64,000 nucleotides of DNA from Chryseobacterium gleum (GTDB taxonomy: Bacteria > Bacteroidota > Bacteroidia > Flavobacteriales_D > Crocinitomicaceae): the NCBI GenBank assembly GCA_945882095.1, contig CAMCWF010000006.1:42063-106062 (forward strand), in the 5' to 3' direction. The notes beneath the pieces were generated by a model that was not told the DNA's origin, did no database searches, and worked only from the letters and a program-made list of their open reading frames with translations. This document shows, piece after piece, positions 63,901 to 64,000 of this stretch (its first letter is position 1; the number at the start of each line of letters is the position of its first letter). Position numbers and translations under genes: made by a program.

Positions 63901-64000
63901 TTCGGTATTTGCTGTGTTGCTCCAAGAATAGGTATAGGTACCTGTTCCACCACTGACCGTAGCATCGATGCTTGCTGTGGATCCATTGTAACAAGCAACA
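54964..64000 (-). CDS. Giant SprB-like T9SS type B repeat adhesin (N-terminus beyond the window)
   Basis: At least 3010 residues; the frame remains open to the right edge, so the start is outside. By manual segmentation there are about 38 tandem SprB-type repeats joined by TQP or TEP linkers, in two classes: about 17 of 75 residues with a YxWSNG core and about 21 of 67 residues with a GxGxF core. After these come a CxP..V-type sandwich, a PKD domain (SVWDFGDGGTSN) and a gliding-motility-associated type B sorting domain (VPNAFTPNGDGLNDDFLPV, VYNRWGQLVFESS). Expected to be a very long surface adhesin exported by the T9SS, as SprB is in gliding flavobacteria. No PorP/SprF gene is on its downstream side; one may lie outside. 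Confidence 0.9.
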   Translation of the reverse strand, partial: VACYNGSTASIDATVSGGTGTYTYSWSNTANTEDISGLTAGAYAITVTDANGCTATTSATITEPAVLSAAITTQTNVACNSGSTASIDATVSGGTGTYTYSWSNTANTEDISGLTAGTYTLNVTDANGCTASTFTTLTEPAALVLSPSMTPASCNPDGTASIAVGGGTASYTYLWSNGATTSTISGVAAGLYSVTVTDINGCSAISSVNVLQSSGLTATATELLPILCNGGSATIDVTASGGTGPYTGTGIFTANAGLQTFTVTDANNCSVTTNLTIADPGPILLNVVATDVTCFGANDGTVTSNVVSGGIAPYSIIWDNGLSNFNESNLAPATYSLTVSDDNGCSVIIPVTINEPAPILLTTTQQNLLCNGDANGSIDLTVSGGIPLYSYSWNSGASIEDISGLTAGTYTVNVTDATGCTASTSATITQPNVLNVVSVISAPITTSGGTGTISVSASGGTPGYSGVGNFIVTAGTYNYAVTDTNGCVNFTTIIINEPGVLVPSLTVIQPILCQGDSATVNISATGGTPPYTGIGNFNLSAGTYTYTVTDFNNVSASTTITVLEPTAITLTLLSNNASCFGANNGSISSNVTGGTSPYSYQWSNGAITPNISNLTSNNYLLTVTDTNGCQIQDSIFITQPSSISNTLSAVNITCNGFSDGSISAITLGGNGPYSYQWSTGAITSVINNLTSGNYTLTITDAVGCLLQDSIVITEPNTLIASANITSTVLCNGGNAIVNVSAIGGTQPYTGVGNNTVTVGTYNYTVTDANGCSSITSMVVSEPTVLIASITSTNVTCNGLSNGTAQVSPAGGTAPYSFSWSNGSTNDSISNLAAGVYTVTVTDANGCQFIDSTTLTQPAALVVSSNLTSPILCNGGNAVVSVSAIGGALPYIGTGNNTVIAGTYNYTVTDANGCTGSTTITVNQPNLLSTSVSSTNVICNGAANGTANVVAIGGTAPYTYAWSNGGSTAGITSLTPGTYNIFVTDTNGCLSNDSVIVTEPNALVASSIITSAVLCNGGNAIVNVSAVGGTAPYTGIGNNTVTAGSYNYTVTDANGCLAQTAIVVSQPTALLSNSILTSPILCNGGIGQVLVSANGGTLPYTGTGSFSVLAGSQNYVVNDANGCSDTTNIVVTEPTILTVTIQGINPTCNGNGNGTAIANPVGGTAPYTYLWSNNATGATALNLTSGSYTVTVTDANGCTATNSVTLTQPSLLNATSSITSPILCNGGNGQVQVSGNGGTLPYSGIGTFTVLSGNSTFTITDGNGCTASTTINISEPSAVVASSAIASPIACFGGAGNISVTAVGGTPTYTGTGSFSVGVGTYTYSVTDANGCSSTTTITITQPLALTPSAAISSPILCNGGNATVNISAAGGTPNYNGTGNFITTAGVQSYTVIDANGCSASVSINVPQPALLTSSILSQNVTCNGLNNGSASVSVAGGVPNYTYLWSNGITTATATNLAPGSYSVNVTDVNGCTSISNCTISQPTNLTSASTQTSNILCFGGTGNVFVTAAGGTAPYSGIGNFSVGVGLNSYTVTDANGCTTNTSILITQPTLLVATATQTSPILCFGGQASVSITGSGGTGSYTGTGSQNAFAGANNFTIQDANGCNASTSLLITQPSAITTSFNNVNVTCFGFSNGTSTATVSGGTPGYSYLWSTGSIGTSITAQPSGIYNLQVTDANNCVTNFSTTITQPAQVVATANVILPIACFGGQAIVLVNGAGGTPPYAGNGTFNEFAGTYTYTLTDQNACTGSTTITVTQPAPFIATATITSPIPCNGGQATVVLSASGGTAPYTGTGTFNVTAGTYTYTIVDANGCIATTTITVAQPAVLIASATLLNPILCNGQNTLVQVSANGGTAPYVGTGNFSVVAGSYTYLVTDANGCSNSTSISVTQPSLLVSNVAPTQITCFGANDGAATVFYSGGTAPYSVLWSNGLTTNSVNNLAPGNYTVAVSDAYGCQNTLSFTITQPNLLVASVNQLIPILCFNGTATVNVSAIGGTAPYTGVGTFFPVAGSYVYTVTDAQGCVDTQSIVITQPTQLVANATITNPIACFGGQATVNITAAGGVAPYNGTGNFNVSSGNQAFTVTDANGCSFTVNLFISQPTQLLSTITSQNISCNGAANGTATITPIGGTPGYNYVWSNGDTLATTIGLIPGLYSVTVTDTNGCQTSNQITITQPVTLVSAASISTPVFCNGGNAVVAVSATGGTAPYVGTGNFNSPAGTTTYIVSDANGCIDSVTLTITQPAALIASVVQTSNVLCNGGNATVNVSAIGGTPTLVGTGPFTVAAGWQNYTVTDNYGCTDTTSIFITQPTLLTATSNQTSQVLCNGGTGVVTVTAAGGTPNYTGQGTFTVIAGTYTYTVTDANGCTANTTITIAQPNPLQAVAAVTSPIVCNAGTGVINISGTGGTAPYTGTGNFTVSAGTYTYPITDANGCASSVTITISQPAVLSLSLTQINVNCNGFATGSITANPAGGQGPYTYLWSNGQTTQTISSLLAGTYTVTVTDFLGCTVSGNATITQPVAPILLQESHVNVLCFGNNTGSINLTVSGGTSPYTYAWSNTALTQDINTLVAGTYSVIVTDANGCNALLSVAITQPLTPLTIAYAVTNVSCFGLIDGAIDVTPQGGTAPYTYFWTTGQTSQDISNIAPGQYIVAITDVNNCVSSTVINVTQPASALSANITQVPITCYGYSDGQLTATGIGGTGPYSYVWTPTGQVTNVATLLGPGNYSVLVTDANGCTITTNDVLSSPPILIASYTVSDNVVCLPSTVTFTNASVGSYVSSQWTLSNGTTNTANQFTTALNSVGCINATLQITTANGCIADTTINNIVCVVPGPTAAFGASTSEIDFVTGQLDFVNNSQNYSGSVWDFGDGGTSNIDNPTHYYPSSTIGAYDVVLVVYDANGCTDTAFATYQSTDVVRLTVPNAFTPNGDGLNDDFLPVISNSDQVKYYRFEVYNRWGQLVFESSKTGEGWDGKYKGKLVQFGTYTWKVSYDVVDQDSMKANGHVTLLR
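63661..64000 (-). repeat. Near-identical 228-bp tandem repeat at the right edge of the adhesin gene
   Basis: Bases 63661-63772 and 63889-64000 align with 5 mismatches in 112, a period of 228 bases or 76 codons. Other repeats in the gene are far more diverged, so this end of the array has expanded recently. The second copy runs out of the window. Confidence 0.85.

Overview
The window comes from a member of the Bacteroidota, most likely a flavobacterium-like, compact, AT-rich genome. The evidence is the set of type IX secretion (T9SS) sorting domains, PorP/SprF and SprB-type proteins, a TonB receptor/DUF4249 pair, several promoters of the form TTG-N(about 17-21)-TAnnTTTG, and a near absence of purine-rich ribosome binding sites. 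Genus is not resolvable from the sequence; placement in Flavobacteriales is inference.

Layout. 1-4384: the end of a TonB-dependent receptor with its DUF4249 lipoprotein, then a convergent outer-membrane barrel protein and a nitroreductase. 4385-10557: tRNA-Arg(ACG) followed by an accessory array. The last 19 bases of the tRNA region (AATCCTGACAAGGTCACAA) recur three more times downstream, and every copy is followed by an intrinsic terminator. The units between the copies hold, in order, almost nothing, a Fic protein, and an AbiEi/AbiEii toxin-antitoxin pair plus a secreted beta-helix protein. No integrase is present. I regard this tRNA-anchored cassette array as the most interesting system in the window.

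10558-27909: DEAD-box helicase (with DEVD motif), a small lipoprotein, a MoxR-like AAA ATPase with a VWA partner, a VF530-type small protein, a large T9SS type B protein, an M28 peptidase, two adjacent collagen-like proteins (one ending in a self-cleaving S74 chaperone domain), an SGNH hydrolase, a fatty acid desaturase and a second DUF4249 lipoprotein. 27956-33056: a three-gene T9SS surface operon (type B adhesin with 41-residue calcium/cysteine repeats, PorP/SprF, OmpA-family protein).

33188-45845: a complete 14-gene nuoA-N operon for respiratory complex I on the minus strand, tightly packed and with a short NuoG. 45998-54975: thioredoxin reductase, an S8 peptidase, ComEC, RecQ, branched-chain aminotransferase and an unknown exported protein. 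54964-64000: the C-terminal 3000 residues of a giant SprB-like T9SS type B adhesin whose N-terminus lies beyond the window; it is built from about 38 repeats of two length classes.

Several convergent gene pairs have abutting or overlapping stop codons, which fits a compact genome. Start codons were chosen by ATG, signal peptide and spacing; where only TTG is possible this is stated.
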